Shown here: piece by piece, positions 1-7,067 of the stretch
Position numbering within the stretch: position 1 is the first letter of the stretch
Layout of the letters: every line of letters begins with the position of its first letter
Source of the DNA: Fimbriimonadaceae bacterium
GTDB taxonomy: Bacteria > Armatimonadota > Fimbriimonadia > Fimbriimonadales > Fimbriimonadaceae
Assembly (NCBI GenBank): GCA_947447315.1
Contig: CANFJD010000068.1
Location: forward strand, 1-10,725
Reading direction: 5' to 3'
DNA: 10,725 nt
Made by a program: the position numbers and the translations under genes
Notes under the pieces: generated by a model
The model's input: the letters and a program-made list of their open reading frames with translations, nothing else
What the model was told of the DNA's origin: nothing
Database searches by the model: none

Positions 1-696
1 GGCGAATTTGATGGTGGCTTCTACCCAAGCATCGGACGCGACCGGTCCTGGCTCGCCACCGGCCCAGTGTTCATCGTAAGTCATTACTCGGAATTCATCG
101 GCAGCAGCCGCGAGGCGTTTCCAATCTTGCGCGATAACGGCATCCCAGTTGCCAGGCTCAGATTGCTTGGCATGAACCGTAACACTGAGACGTTTCTTGC
201 TTTTGTGCAATTCTTTGGCGACGGCTTCGACCAAGAGGCTGTAATTTTCGCGATCACCTGCCTTCATATTTTCGTAGTCAAGATCAATGCCGTCGAGGCG
301 GTCTTCACGTACGATTTTGGCGAGGGCTTGGGCGTGACTTAACCGCATTTCAGGGGTTACCATCGACTTCGCCATCCGGATCGGATCGAAGTCGTCATCG
401 CCGTAGTTGCTGGTCATGCCGTAAACGCTGACGCCGTTTTTCTTGCTTATTTCCAGGAGAGCCTGCTTATACGCGGCCGGCACATTTTCTCGACGTGCGA
501 TCGTGCCGTCGGCATTTACCTTGATCCATTCGGGCATTACCACGGAGATGCGGCTGGCATTCGAGCGGAATGATTCCAAGCTTTTTGGATTCCAGTAAAC
601 GGACCATCCGGAGAGCCGTGGGGTCACCTTGACCGGTATCTTTGTTGCGTCAGAACTAGATTGAACAGACGCGAGCGCAAGAGCCAAGGTTAGCAT
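1..696 (-). CDS. GH18-family glycoside hydrolase (chitinase/YaaH-like), C-terminus cut by window edge
   Basis: Reading the minus strand from the ATG at 694-696 gives 232 residues with no stop before the window edge, so the C-terminal part is missing. Residues 1 to about 13 (MLTLALALASVQS) look like a short signal peptide with no positive n-region, so the protein is probably exported. The GH18 hallmark DxxDxDxE is present as DGIDLDYE at residues 135-142, with E142 as the expected catalytic acid. A downstream MTYD at 205-208 matches the conserved M-x-Y-D strand of the same barrel. The family cleaves beta-1,4-linked N-acetylglucosamine polymers such as chitin or peptidoglycan-like glycans. The visible part has no LysM or carbohydrate-binding domain and most resembles the YaaH/YdhD-like subgroup. 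The exact substrate cannot be told. The gene diverges from the dehydratase pair across a 51-bp gap. Confidence 0.88.
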   Translation of the reverse strand, partial: MLTLALALASVQSSSDATKIPVKVTPRLSGWSVYWNPKSLESFRSNASRISVVMPEWIKVNADGTIARRENVPAAYKQALLEISKKNGVSVYGMTSNYGDDDFDPIRMAKSMVTPEMRLSHAQALAKIVREDRLDGIDLDYENMKAGDRENYSLLVEAVAKELHKSKKRLSVTVHAKQSEPGNWDAVIAQDWKRLAAAADEFRVMTYDEHWAGGEPGPVASDAWVEATIKFA

Positions 697-703
697 CGTT
701 TCT

Positions 704-709
704 ATGGTA
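704..709 (-). promoter_or_regulatory. Candidate -10 box (TACCAT) for the GH18 gene
   Basis: Minus-strand TACCAT fits TANNNT and sits 7 nt before the ATG. There is no Shine-Dalgarno sequence, so a leaderless transcript is plausible. A -35 box is not convincing. A hexamer this loose occurs often by chance; support comes from the same arrangement before four other genes here. Confidence 0.35.
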
Positions 710-732
710 CCAATCGCTTCGATATCGGGTAA

Positions 733-738
733 TAACTT
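733..738 (+). promoter_or_regulatory. Candidate -10 box (TAACTT) for the dehydratase pair
   Basis: TAACTT fits TANNNT and lies 9 nt before the ATG at 748. No Shine-Dalgarno sequence precedes that start and no clear -35 box is seen. It would drive the two-gene dehydratase operon, probably leaderless or with a leader of a few nucleotides. Confidence 0.35.
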
Positions 739-747
739 GCACCTAAT

Positions 748-1551
748 ATGTTGCTCACACAATCACTTACGGCGAGCGGTCCCCGTTGGTTTGCGGATAG
801 CTCAATGCTCCCAGCTGACTGGACTTTGAGCAACTATCTATCATTTTCCAGGGCTGATCAGCCAGCTTTGCCCACGGGCGGTTCGGAAGAGATGGGAACT
901 CTGCTGCCCCCGATCGAAACCCTCCAAGAAGTTTGGGCGAGCGGCGTGACCTATCTACGGAGCCGAAACGAGAGACAGGCGGAATCTTCCGTAGCCGATG
1001 TCTACACTTCGGTTTACGACGCGGTTCGGCCCGAACTGTTCTTCAAATCAGCAGGATGGCGAGTAGTTGGTCCCGGCAAGACGGTTCGAATTCGCCGCGA
1101 TAGTGCATGGAACGTGCCGGAACCTGAGCTCACGTTGGTGATCAATGCTCACCGAGAAATCGTTGGCTACACGGCCGGGAATGATATGTCTTCCCGAAGC
1201 ATTGAGGGAGAAAATCCGCTTTACTTACCGCAGGCAAAGAGCTACGACGGATCAGCGGCTTTGGGACCATCTATCGTCCTTTGCGACGTATCCGACTTGC
1301 TGGAACTCACAATCCACTTATCCATCCTCCGCGACGAGATCGAGGTTTACAGCGGCGACACGAGCGTTCCGATGATGAAGCGGAAGCTACCGGAATTGGT
1401 GGAGTTTTTGACCCGAGAGTTATCGTTTCCGTACGGTGCATTTCTCATGACCGGCACGGGAATCGTCCCGGATTTTCCTTTCACCCTCCGAGTGGGCGAT
1501 GTCGTGTCGGTTACCGTCGGAGAGCTGACTTTGACCAACGTAGTCGGATAG
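748..1551 (+). CDS. FAH-family 2-dehydro-3-deoxy-D-pentonate dehydratase (KdaD-like)
   Basis: A 267-residue protein of the fumarylacetoacetate hydrolase superfamily (COG3970 type). Visible family signatures are EVWASGVTY (61-69), VYDAVRPELFFK (89-100), EPEL with the metal-ligand pair E125 and E127, GND (144-146), NPLYLPQAKSYDG with candidate third ligand D167, and TGTGIVP (235-241). From memory these blocks match archaeal KdaD, which converts 2-dehydro-3-deoxy-D-arabinonate to 2,5-dioxopentanoate plus water (EC 4.2.1.141), better than Caulobacter XylX. The substrate is the same molecule whether it derives from D-xylonate or D-arabinonate. It lies 9 bp upstream of a YjhG-type dehydratase that would make that substrate, which supports the assignment. 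The ATG at 748 was preferred to M20 because family members have an N-terminal segment of about this length. The family also includes acylpyruvate hydrolases, so the exact reaction is inferred. Confidence 0.85.
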   Translation: MLLTQSLTASGPRWFADSSMLPADWTLSNYLSFSRADQPALPTGGSEEMGTLLPPIETLQEVWASGVTYLRSRNERQAESSVADVYTSVYDAVRPELFFKSAGWRVVGPGKTVRIRRDSAWNVPEPELTLVINAHREIVGYTAGNDMSSRSIEGENPLYLPQAKSYDGSAALGPSIVLCDVSDLLELTIHLSILRDEIEVYSGDTSVPMMKRKLPELVEFLTRELSFPYGAFLMTGTGIVPDFPFTLRVGDVVSVTVGELTLTNVVG

Positions 1552-1560
1552 TCGACGTCT

Positions 1561-3438
1561 ATGCCGCCTGATATTTTCCAAATTGCCACTCGGGCCGAAG
1601 GGCCGACGGGTCAGCTTCCGCTAACTGAGGAGATGCTGTTGAATCGCCCCTCGGGGGATCTATTCGGGCTGAGCCAGAATGCGGGGATGGGGTGGGACCC
1701 GGCTCAACTCAACAGCGATGAATATCTCATCCTCAGCACTATGGGAGGCCTTCGGAATGAGGATGGGCGGCCGATTGCGTTGGGATATCACACCGGACAC
1801 TGGGAAGTTGGGCTACAGGTTCGGGAGTGTGCAGAAGAACTCCGACGCGGCGGGGCGATTCCCTTTGCGGGATTTGTTTCGGATCCTTGCGATGGTCGGA
1901 CTCAAGGGACCGACGGCATGTTTGACTCGCTGCCATACCGGAACGATGCGGCGGTCGTGTTGCGGCGGCTTATCCGGTCTTTACCAACGCGAAAAGGTGT
2001 CATCGGAGTAGCCACGTGCGATAAGGGCTTGCCCGCGATGATGATGGCGCTAGCGGCAATGCCAAATCTGCCTACGGCATTGGTTCCAGGCGGCGTTACG
2101 TTGCCGCCGGCAAGCGGTGAGGACGCGGGGAAAATACAAAGTATCGGGGCACGGTTTTCTCACGGATTACTGACGCTAAAGGAAGCGGCAGAAGCCGGAT
2201 GCCGGGCGTGCGCCACTCCCGGGGGAGGTTGTCAATTTTTTGGAACAGCAGCTACGGCTCAGGCGGTGGCAGAGGCATTGGGACTGACGGTTCCTCATGC
2301 CGCCTTGGCACCCAGCGGCCAACCGATTTGGCTAGACATTGCCACCCGTACGGCAAGGGCAATTGCGGATATAGGAATCTTAACTAGCGAAATCTTGACC
2401 CAATCCGCAATTGAAAATGCGATGATGGTACATGCCGCATGCGGTGGCTCAACCAATTTGCTGATACACATACCGGCGATCGCCCACGCCGCCGGGCTGA
2501 GAAGACCCACGGTGGAGGATTGGATTCGGGTCAATCAAGCGATACCTAGGATGGTGGATGTATTACCGAATGGTCCCACCGATCACCCGACGGTTCGGCT
2601 TTACCTGGCGGGAGGAGTACCCGAGGTAATGCTACACCTTCGAAGAATGGGGCTACTGAATTTGGACTGCCGAACAGTTAATGGACGCACGGTAGGCGAG
2701 AATCTGGACGAGTGGGAGGCTTCGGAACGGCGGGCGCGGGTGCGTCAAACGATGTGGGATTCGGATGGGGTGGATCCCGATGATGTGATATGCCCTCCGG
2801 ATCGCGCCCTGAGGAAGGGACTCACAAGAACGGTTACGTTTCCTCGAGGAAATTTAGCCCCCGAGGGAAGCGTGATAAAAGCAACCGCAATTGATCCAGC
2901 GGTGGTGGATGCGGACGGCGTTTACCGAAAGCGCGGGCCGGCGAAGGTTTTTCTGAGTGAGCGCGAAGCGATTGCCGCGATTAAGGACGGCCGAATTGAG
3001 GCAAACGACGTGATTGTTCTGATCTGCGCCGGACCGATGGGAACCGGTATGGAGGAGACTTACCAGTTGACGAGCGCGCTGAAGTATCTGCCATTTGGGA
3101 AATCAGTGGCACTCGTCACAGATGCTCGCTTTTCGGGCGTGAGTACGGGAGCCTGCATTGGACATGTGGGTCCAGAAGCACTAGCAGGAGGACCAATTGG
3201 TAAGGTTCGAGACGGCGATGTTATCGAAATCATTGTCGACCGGGAATCGATGGAAGCGACGGTCGATGTGGTGAGCGATCTCGATTTTGCTTCACGCCCA
3301 TTACGGCAAGACCTCCGGGCCAATCCTTCCCTTCCCGACGACACACGATTGTGGGCCGCAATGGTGACGGCGAGCGGTGGACTGTGGGGTGGCTGTGTCT
3401 ATGACGCCGACGCAATCATCAGTCGACTTAATTCTTGA
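1561..3438 (+). CDS. yjhG: Sugar-acid dehydratase, YjhG/YagF family (probable D-xylonate dehydratase)
   Basis: A 625-residue IlvD/Edd-superfamily dehydratase that aligns, from memory, along nearly its whole length with E. coli YjhG (about 655 residues), a D-xylonate dehydratase (EC 4.2.1.82). Shared blocks include PLTEEMLLNRPSGDLFG (20-36), NAGMGW (40-45), SDPCDGRTQGTDGMFDSLPY (107-126), TCDKG (152-156), GGGCQFFGTA (221-230) and a C-terminal DARFSGVSTGACIGHVGPEA block. C110, C153 and C224 are the expected iron-sulfur cluster ligands and all are present. It removes water from a pentonate to give 2-dehydro-3-deoxy-pentonate, the substrate of the upstream KdaD-like enzyme; the two genes are 9 bp apart and surely co-transcribed. 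No Shine-Dalgarno site is visible before the ATG, so translation may depend on coupling. Its last 11 bp overlap the end of the opposing gene. D-arabinonate or another aldonate could also be the substrate. Confidence 0.93.
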   Translation: MPPDIFQIATRAEGPTGQLPLTEEMLLNRPSGDLFGLSQNAGMGWDPAQLNSDEYLILSTMGGLRNEDGRPIALGYHTGHWEVGLQVRECAEELRRGGAIPFAGFVSDPCDGRTQGTDGMFDSLPYRNDAAVVLRRLIRSLPTRKGVIGVATCDKGLPAMMMALAAMPNLPTALVPGGVTLPPASGEDAGKIQSIGARFSHGLLTLKEAAEAGCRACATPGGGCQFFGTAATAQAVAEALGLTVPHAALAPSGQPIWLDIATRTARAIADIGILTSEILTQSAIENAMMVHAACGGSTNLLIHIPAIAHAAGLRRPTVEDWIRVNQAIPRMVDVLPNGPTDHPTVRLYLAGGVPEVMLHLRRMGLLNLDCRTVNGRTVGENLDEWEASERRARVRQTMWDSDGVDPDDVICPPDRALRKGLTRTVTFPRGNLAPEGSVIKATAIDPAVVDADGVYRKRGPAKVFLSEREAIAAIKDGRIEANDVIVLICAGPMGTGMEETYQLTSALKYLPFGKSVALVTDARFSGVSTGACIGHVGPEALAGGPIGKVRDGDVIEIIVDRESMEATVDVVSDLDFASRPLRQDLRANPSLPDDTRLWAAMVTASGGLWGGCVYDADAIISRLNS

Positions 3439-4786
3439 GCCACCCGTTCGCTTTCATCCAACCGGCGGCTAGCTCTGGCCAATGCGATACCGGAATTGCC
3501 GAAGGGCGTAAACCGTAGCCGTGACCGCCAACCGGATAAATGTGGGTCTCGGTGATCACTTTTTCTCGGGCGAGGGCAGCCGCATAACCGAGGGTGTTCT
3601 CGACGGGAATCGGGTCGTCGGCGGTCTGCAGGATAAAGGTTGGGGGGTTGTCCTTCGCAGGCACGACGTCGTTTAGGTAGGCCGGATAGATCAGCATCGT
3701 AAAATCAGGACGGCATGAGGCATCATCGGCCGCATCAACCTTGGCGTACGACCGGGCAGAATGTGCCCCAAGATTGGCGGAAAGGTGACCACCGGCGGAA
3801 AAACCGATGACGCCGATGCGTTTCGGATCAATTCCAAGAGTTTCGGCTTGGGATCGGATTAGCCCGAGCCCACGCTGGGCGTCTTGCAGCGGAGGACCGT
3901 ACCGATCCGTATCGGCACTGGGAACGCGATACTTCAGAAGAACCGCCGTCACACCAATTCGATTCAGCCACTGACAGATTTCGGTGCCCTCGAGATTGCT
4001 GGCCAGAATATAGTAGCCACCACCCGGGCAGACCATCACCGCCGCCCCAGTATCTACGTTTGCCGCCGGTTTGTATAGGGTTAACGTGGGATTGCTGACG
4101 TTACCAGTTATATCGACTGGTTCCTGACCTTCGCGGGGATCATGTTTTACGGTTTCGGCACCCAGGTCTTTACGGGCAACCCCTTTGGAATCGAGCGGAA
4201 GGTTAACGGGCCAGATGGGAACCGGCTTTCCTTCGGTCAACGTGAACAGGCCAGCGGCGAGAAGTGAAGTGATCATCGATTCCTTTCCTAATTGGGTCAA
4301 AACTTGCGCCCATCTTTGAGAGTGGGTGTTGTCGAGAATGACGGGTTCAAAGTTGAGGTTGAGATACGTTTGTATGGCCGGGAGGCGAGGATCATCGGTA
4401 GTGAGAATTGCCCAAGTGGCTCCGTTAGCCGCGCATTCTCGGAGGACGGCGAGCGTCACCCAATAGCCAAGCCGCTTTCCCGCGTGATCCGGATGTGCAG
4501 CCACCCAATGAACATATCCCTGACCCGGGATCTCAGTGGACCGAGCCGTAGCCGTGGCGACGACCTGCTGATCACTAATGATGACGAACATCCGCCACGT
4601 AGAGTCGTTTTCGGCGAGTTCGGCAAGAACTTTCTCGCGGGTCCAGGATTCACCGAATGCGGCAGAGAGGCACTCGGCGGCCGATACTTCGTCCCCCGGT
4701 TGATATCCCCGTAACTCGTACCCGGCGGGGAGAGCGAGTTCAGGCAGCTCCGCGAGCGACCGGCGGTACAACGTTAGCTGCGACAT
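3428..4786 (-). CDS. ORF joining a GNAT acetyltransferase to a secreted acetylxylan-esterase-like alpha/beta hydrolase
   Basis: One 452-codon frame holds two unrelated proteins. Residues about 20-150 are a GNAT N-acetyltransferase; the acetyl-CoA loop is HPDHAGKRLGY at 98-108. Residues 171-452 are an alpha/beta hydrolase of the acetyl esterase/acetylxylan esterase type: oxyanion block CPGGGY (253-258), nucleophile elbow GFSAGG (328-333, S330), acid D391 or D392 in TADDP, and H422 in GGHGYG. The hydrolase part begins with MITSLLAAGLFTL, which resembles a signal peptide, preceded by AGGAAAGGA; a start at 4276 would give a separate 282-residue secreted esterase. A single-base indel in the AAA at the junction would end the GNAT gene at a TGA overlapping that ATG. 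The first ATG abuts the stop of the alditol oxidase (TAAATG), indicating coupling in one operon. Domain calls are firm; whether one polypeptide is made is not. The GNAT substrate is unknown. Confidence 0.85.
   Translation of the reverse strand: MSQLTLYRRSLAELPELALPAGYELRGYQPGDEVSAAECLSAAFGESWTREKVLAELAENDSTWRMFVIISDQQVVATATARSTEIPGQGYVHWVAAHPDHAGKRLGYWVTLAVLRECAANGATWAILTTDDPRLPAIQTYLNLNFEPVILDNTHSQRWAQVLTQLGKESMITSLLAAGLFTLTEGKPVPIWPVNLPLDSKGVARKDLGAETVKHDPREGQEPVDITGNVSNPTLTLYKPAANVDTGAAVMVCPGGGYYILASNLEGTEICQWLNRIGVTAVLLKYRVPSADTDRYGPPLQDAQRGLGLIRSQAETLGIDPKRIGVIGFSAGGHLSANLGAHSARSYAKVDAADDASCRPDFTMLIYPAYLNDVVPAKDNPPTFILQTADDPIPVENTLGYAAALAREKVITETHIYPVGGHGYGLRPSAIPVSHWPELAAGWMKANGWLKN
4281..4289 (-). 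promoter_or_regulatory. Internal ribosome-binding site for the esterase half
   Basis: Minus-strand AGGAAAGGA lies 4 nt before the in-frame ATG at 4274-4276. It is the only good Shine-Dalgarno-like site before a start in this window, and it falls inside the GNAT/esterase frame exactly where a signal-peptide-like sequence begins. This supports separate translation of the esterase. It could instead be chance, since its bases also encode Gly-Lys-Glu in the fused frame. Confidence 0.5.
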
Positions 4787-6037
4787 TTACAGCCCAGCCA
4801 ACCGAGAAGTGAACCGATTTTGGAACTTTCCAGCTGGGTCCATTCGCTTAGCCAATGCGACGAAATCATTCCATCGGGGATACAGCGAAGATGGATCGGA
4901 AACAAAAAGTTTGCCCCAATGCGGACGGGCGGAGAACGGGGAAAGGGCGGACTCGATTTTCGGCAGGAGCGCCATCACCTCGGCTTGCCGTGGCTGCCAG
5001 GTGAAATGCACCGCAACCGAGTCTTGCTGGTAATTTGGACTCAGCCAAAGATTGTCCCCGGCGATCGTTCTGATTTCGGAGATCAGTAGTAATTCGGCAA
5101 TTTCATCCTGAATTTGCCGCAGAGCGTGAAGGGCCGGGACCACTTGGGCACGCGGGAAGATGTATTCGGACTGGAGTTCTTCGCCGTGACTCGGAGTGAA
5201 CTCAAGTTTAAAGTGCGCCAACCTTTCGGACCAGAGACCCGGCACGCCCAGTTGGTCGGTGCAGTTTTCGGGAGCAACCTCGGCAATCGGGTGCATCTTG
5301 CGGGTGGCTTTTGTCGCCCCAAAGAACACGTCCAGGCGGGCGGAATCCAGGTCTCGGCTTTTCAACCAAACTTGGTTGATGGCGTCACCTTGCCAATCTG
5401 TGAACAGACTGACACTGTAGGCAGCGTCTTGAATCGCATCGAAGTGATCAAAGAGAGATTCAACTGGCAGATTAAGATAGATATCTTGCCGAATATTGAA
5501 CGAATCCTCCAACTGAAGCGTGAGGCCGGTAACAATGCCGAGGGCACCAATACTGGCGACAGCACCTTCGAAATCGGATTCACCTCTTTGCAGCGTGACC
5601 AAGCTTCCATCCCCTGTAACGAGTTCGATTCCGATCACCGAAGTTCCCAAATTTCCATTTTTCTCGCCGGAACCGTGAGTGCCAGTCGCAACCGCACCGG
5701 CGACGGAGATGTGCGGGAGCGAGGCTAGATTTGGGAGGGCGAGTCCTTGGTCGGGAAGGATCGAACACAGCTGGCCATAGGTGACGCCTCCATCGATGGT
5801 GACTGTCTTGGCTTCCGAGTCGATCGAACGAATTTGATTAAGATTTTCGGTGGAAAGGATGGTCGCGGGCGAATCAGCGATGTCATTGAACGAATGGCGG
5901 GTGCCTCGGGCTTTGACGCATTCAGCGGCGTGGACAACAGCTTGTACGTCGGCGACCGTGTGCGGTACGGCGATCGATTTCGCCTGAAATTCGTAGTTTC
6001 CTGCCCAGTTCTTTCCGGCTGACATCTTCCATTTCAC
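4787..6037 (-). CDS. aldO: Alditol oxidase (AldO/xylitol oxidase type), covalent-FAD flavoprotein
   Basis: A 416-residue VAO-type flavoprotein matching Streptomyces coelicolor AldO (418 residues) along its length, compared from memory. Family enzymes oxidise the primary alcohol of xylitol, sorbitol and similar polyols to the aldose, reducing O2 to H2O2 (EC 1.1.3.41). H48 in TRHSFN matches the histidine that holds FAD covalently. Active-site residues all have counterparts: S106 in LASLPHIS, E321 and R323 in SEIRT, H344 in VHFTW, and K376 in PHWGK. Other shared blocks are NWAGN (10-14), VATGTHGSG (116-124), SLFTDW (210-215), and LQSEY (288-292). No signal peptide is seen, so it is cytoplasmic. 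The frame opens with GTG at 6037; the ATG at 6023-6025 (residue 5) is an equally good or better start, being 10 nt after a TAAAGT box. It is first in an operon with the GNAT/esterase ORF. The aldose produced could feed the pentonate dehydratases nearby. Gulonolactone or arabinonolactone oxidase is less likely given these residues. Confidence 0.92.
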   Translation of the reverse strand: MKWKMSAGKNWAGNYEFQAKSIAVPHTVADVQAVVHAAECVKARGTRHSFNDIADSPATILSTENLNQIRSIDSEAKTVTIDGGVTYGQLCSILPDQGLALPNLASLPHISVAGAVATGTHGSGEKNGNLGTSVIGIELVTGDGSLVTLQRGESDFEGAVASIGALGIVTGLTLQLEDSFNIRQDIYLNLPVESLFDHFDAIQDAAYSVSLFTDWQGDAINQVWLKSRDLDSARLDVFFGATKATRKMHPIAEVAPENCTDQLGVPGLWSERLAHFKLEFTPSHGEELQSEYIFPRAQVVPALHALRQIQDEIAELLLISEIRTIAGDNLWLSPNYQQDSVAVHFTWQPRQAEVMALLPKIESALSPFSARPHWGKLFVSDPSSLYPRWNDFVALAKRMDPAGKFQNRFTSRLAGL

Positions 6038-6041
6038 TTTA
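6036..6041 (-). promoter_or_regulatory. Candidate -10 box (TAAAGT) for the alditol oxidase operon
   Basis: Minus-strand TAAAGT fits TANNNT and lies 10 nt before the ATG at 6025. It overlaps the alternative GTG start at 6037, so if it is a promoter the ATG must be the true start. No -35 box is evident. Confidence 0.3.
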
Positions 6042-6061
6042 TCCGGTTTTGGGTTCGGATA
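6040..6061. promoter_or_regulatory. Candidate operator: inverted repeat between divergent promoters
   Basis: TATCCG at 6040-6045 and CGGATA at 6056-6061 form a perfect 6-bp inverted repeat with a 10-bp spacer. The repeat fills the gap between the oxidase and the dehydrogenase and its arms touch both candidate -10 boxes. A regulator bound here could control both directions. A 6-bp match is short and the protein is unknown. Confidence 0.25.
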
Positions 6062-6065
6062 TCTT
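6060..6065 (+). promoter_or_regulatory. Candidate -10 box (TATCTT) for the hydroxyacid dehydrogenase
   Basis: TATCTT fits TANNNT and lies 9 nt before the ATG at 6075. The sequence between is ACTGGCGG-rich and holds no proper Shine-Dalgarno site. It abuts the right arm of the inverted repeat at 6056-6061. Confidence 0.35.
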
Positions 6066-6074
6066 TACTGGCGG

Positions 6075-7040
6075 ATGTACAAGATTTGGTGTAATGCCGA
6101 TTTGGGCCCCAAGGCCATCGAGATGCTGCAAGCCGGTACGGCGAGCCACGAGCTTCGCTTTTCAGACCAGAAATCGGCGAATTTAGGAGCGGGCGGCGTG
6201 GATCCGCTGATGGATGGAGCGGATATCGCTTTCGGACAGCCCGATACCAAGCAGTCGATGACAAGCGCGTCATTGAAGTGGATCCAAATTACAAGCGCAG
6301 GTTATACACGCTACGATCGGGATGATTTTCGGTCAACTTTGAGGACTCGAGGAGTGGCGTTCACCAACAGCTCGACGGTGTTTGCCGAACCTTGCGCTCA
6401 GCACGTGTTGGCATTTATGCTGGCCCATGCCCGGCAGTTGCCACAATCGATGCAAGCGCAACTGAGCGATCACAAGTGGAATTACGCGCCCCTCCGGACC
6501 GGGAGTCGGTTACTGCAGGATGAGTCAGTGCTAATTCTAGGTTACGGCGCAATTGCCCAACGACTGGCTGAACTTCTGGCACCGTTTCGGCTGAGCTTGA
6601 CCGGGGTTCGGCGTCACGTGAAGGGAAATGAGACAATCCCGGTGGTGACGACGGACGCGGTTGACGACCTGTTACCCACGGTAGATCACGTAGTGAATAT
6701 CTTGCCAGCGAGCCCAGAGACCAACGGATTCTTTTCTTCAGACCGATTTTCGGCGATGAAGGTTGGCGCAAAGTTCTACAACATCGGCCGGGGCACGACC
6801 GTTGATCAGTCCGCCCTCATGGCGGCGCTCCAGTCTGGGCGCTTGGGATTGGCTTACCTGGACGTTATGGACCCGGAGCCCTTGCCTTCCGATCACCCCC
6901 TGTGGGCCACGCCAAATTGCTTTATCACGCCGCATACGGCGGGCGGGCATTTGGATGAGGATGTGAGTCTAGTCCGGCACTTTTTGGAGAACTTGGCACG
7001 ATTCGAATCGCGGGCGGCGCTGAAAGACCGCATCATTTAG
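6075..7040 (+). CDS. D-isomer-specific 2-hydroxyacid dehydrogenase (GhrA-like reductase)
   Basis: A 321-residue cytoplasmic dehydrogenase of the D-2-hydroxyacid family, full length. The Rossmann glycine motif is LGYGAIAQ (155-162). The catalytic Arg-Glu-His set is R239 in NIGRG, E268 in DPEPLP, and H287 in TPHTAGG. The second beta strand ends in TGVRR (176-180), with arginines where NAD-specific enzymes carry an aspartate, so NADP(H) is the likelier cofactor; that is inference. The order of motifs (NILPASPET, NIGRG, DPEPLPSDHPLW) resembles GhrA-type glyoxylate/hydroxypyruvate reductases more than phosphoglycerate dehydrogenase. It diverges from the alditol oxidase across 37 bp and is followed after 33 bp by the lactonase. 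A role in reducing 2-oxoacids from sugar breakdown is plausible, but the substrate cannot be read from the sequence. Confidence 0.88.
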   Translation: MYKIWCNADLGPKAIEMLQAGTASHELRFSDQKSANLGAGGVDPLMDGADIAFGQPDTKQSMTSASLKWIQITSAGYTRYDRDDFRSTLRTRGVAFTNSSTVFAEPCAQHVLAFMLAHARQLPQSMQAQLSDHKWNYAPLRTGSRLLQDESVLILGYGAIAQRLAELLAPFRLSLTGVRRHVKGNETIPVVTTDAVDDLLPTVDHVVNILPASPETNGFFSSDRFSAMKVGAKFYNIGRGTTVDQSALMAALQSGRLGLAYLDVMDPEPLPSDHPLWATPNCFITPHTAGGHLDEDVSLVRHFLENLARFESRAALKDRII

Positions 7041-7061
7041 CTCTCGACTCTTTCAGGGCGG

Positions 7062-7067
7062 TAGCAT
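7062..7067 (+). promoter_or_regulatory. Candidate -10 box (TAGCAT) for the lactonase gene
   Basis: TAGCAT fits TANNNT and lies 6 nt before the GTG at 7074. If used, the lactonase has its own leaderless transcript in addition to any read-through from the dehydrogenase. It also supports GTG 7074 over the later ATG at 7110. Confidence 0.3.

Noticed and set aside
67..342. 91-residue open frame on the plus strand at the left edge
   Set aside because: Antisense to the GH18 gene, which carries the DGIDLDYE and MTYD motifs across the same bases.
721..726. GATATC palindrome in the 697-747 gap, also found at 6058-6063 in the other divergent gap, as a shared operator
   Set aside because: GATATC also occurs inside several genes here (for example near 4690, 5478 and 6222), and the flanking bases of the two intergenic copies do not match well.
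4292..4714. 140-residue open frame on the plus strand opposite the GNAT domain
   Set aside because: Antisense shadow of a well-supported acetyltransferase domain; the translation is rich in Arg and Ser with no fold signature.
5114..5728. 204-residue open frame on the plus strand opposite the alditol oxidase
   Set aside because: It lies wholly antisense to a gene with all family motifs, and its translation shows no recognisable domain.
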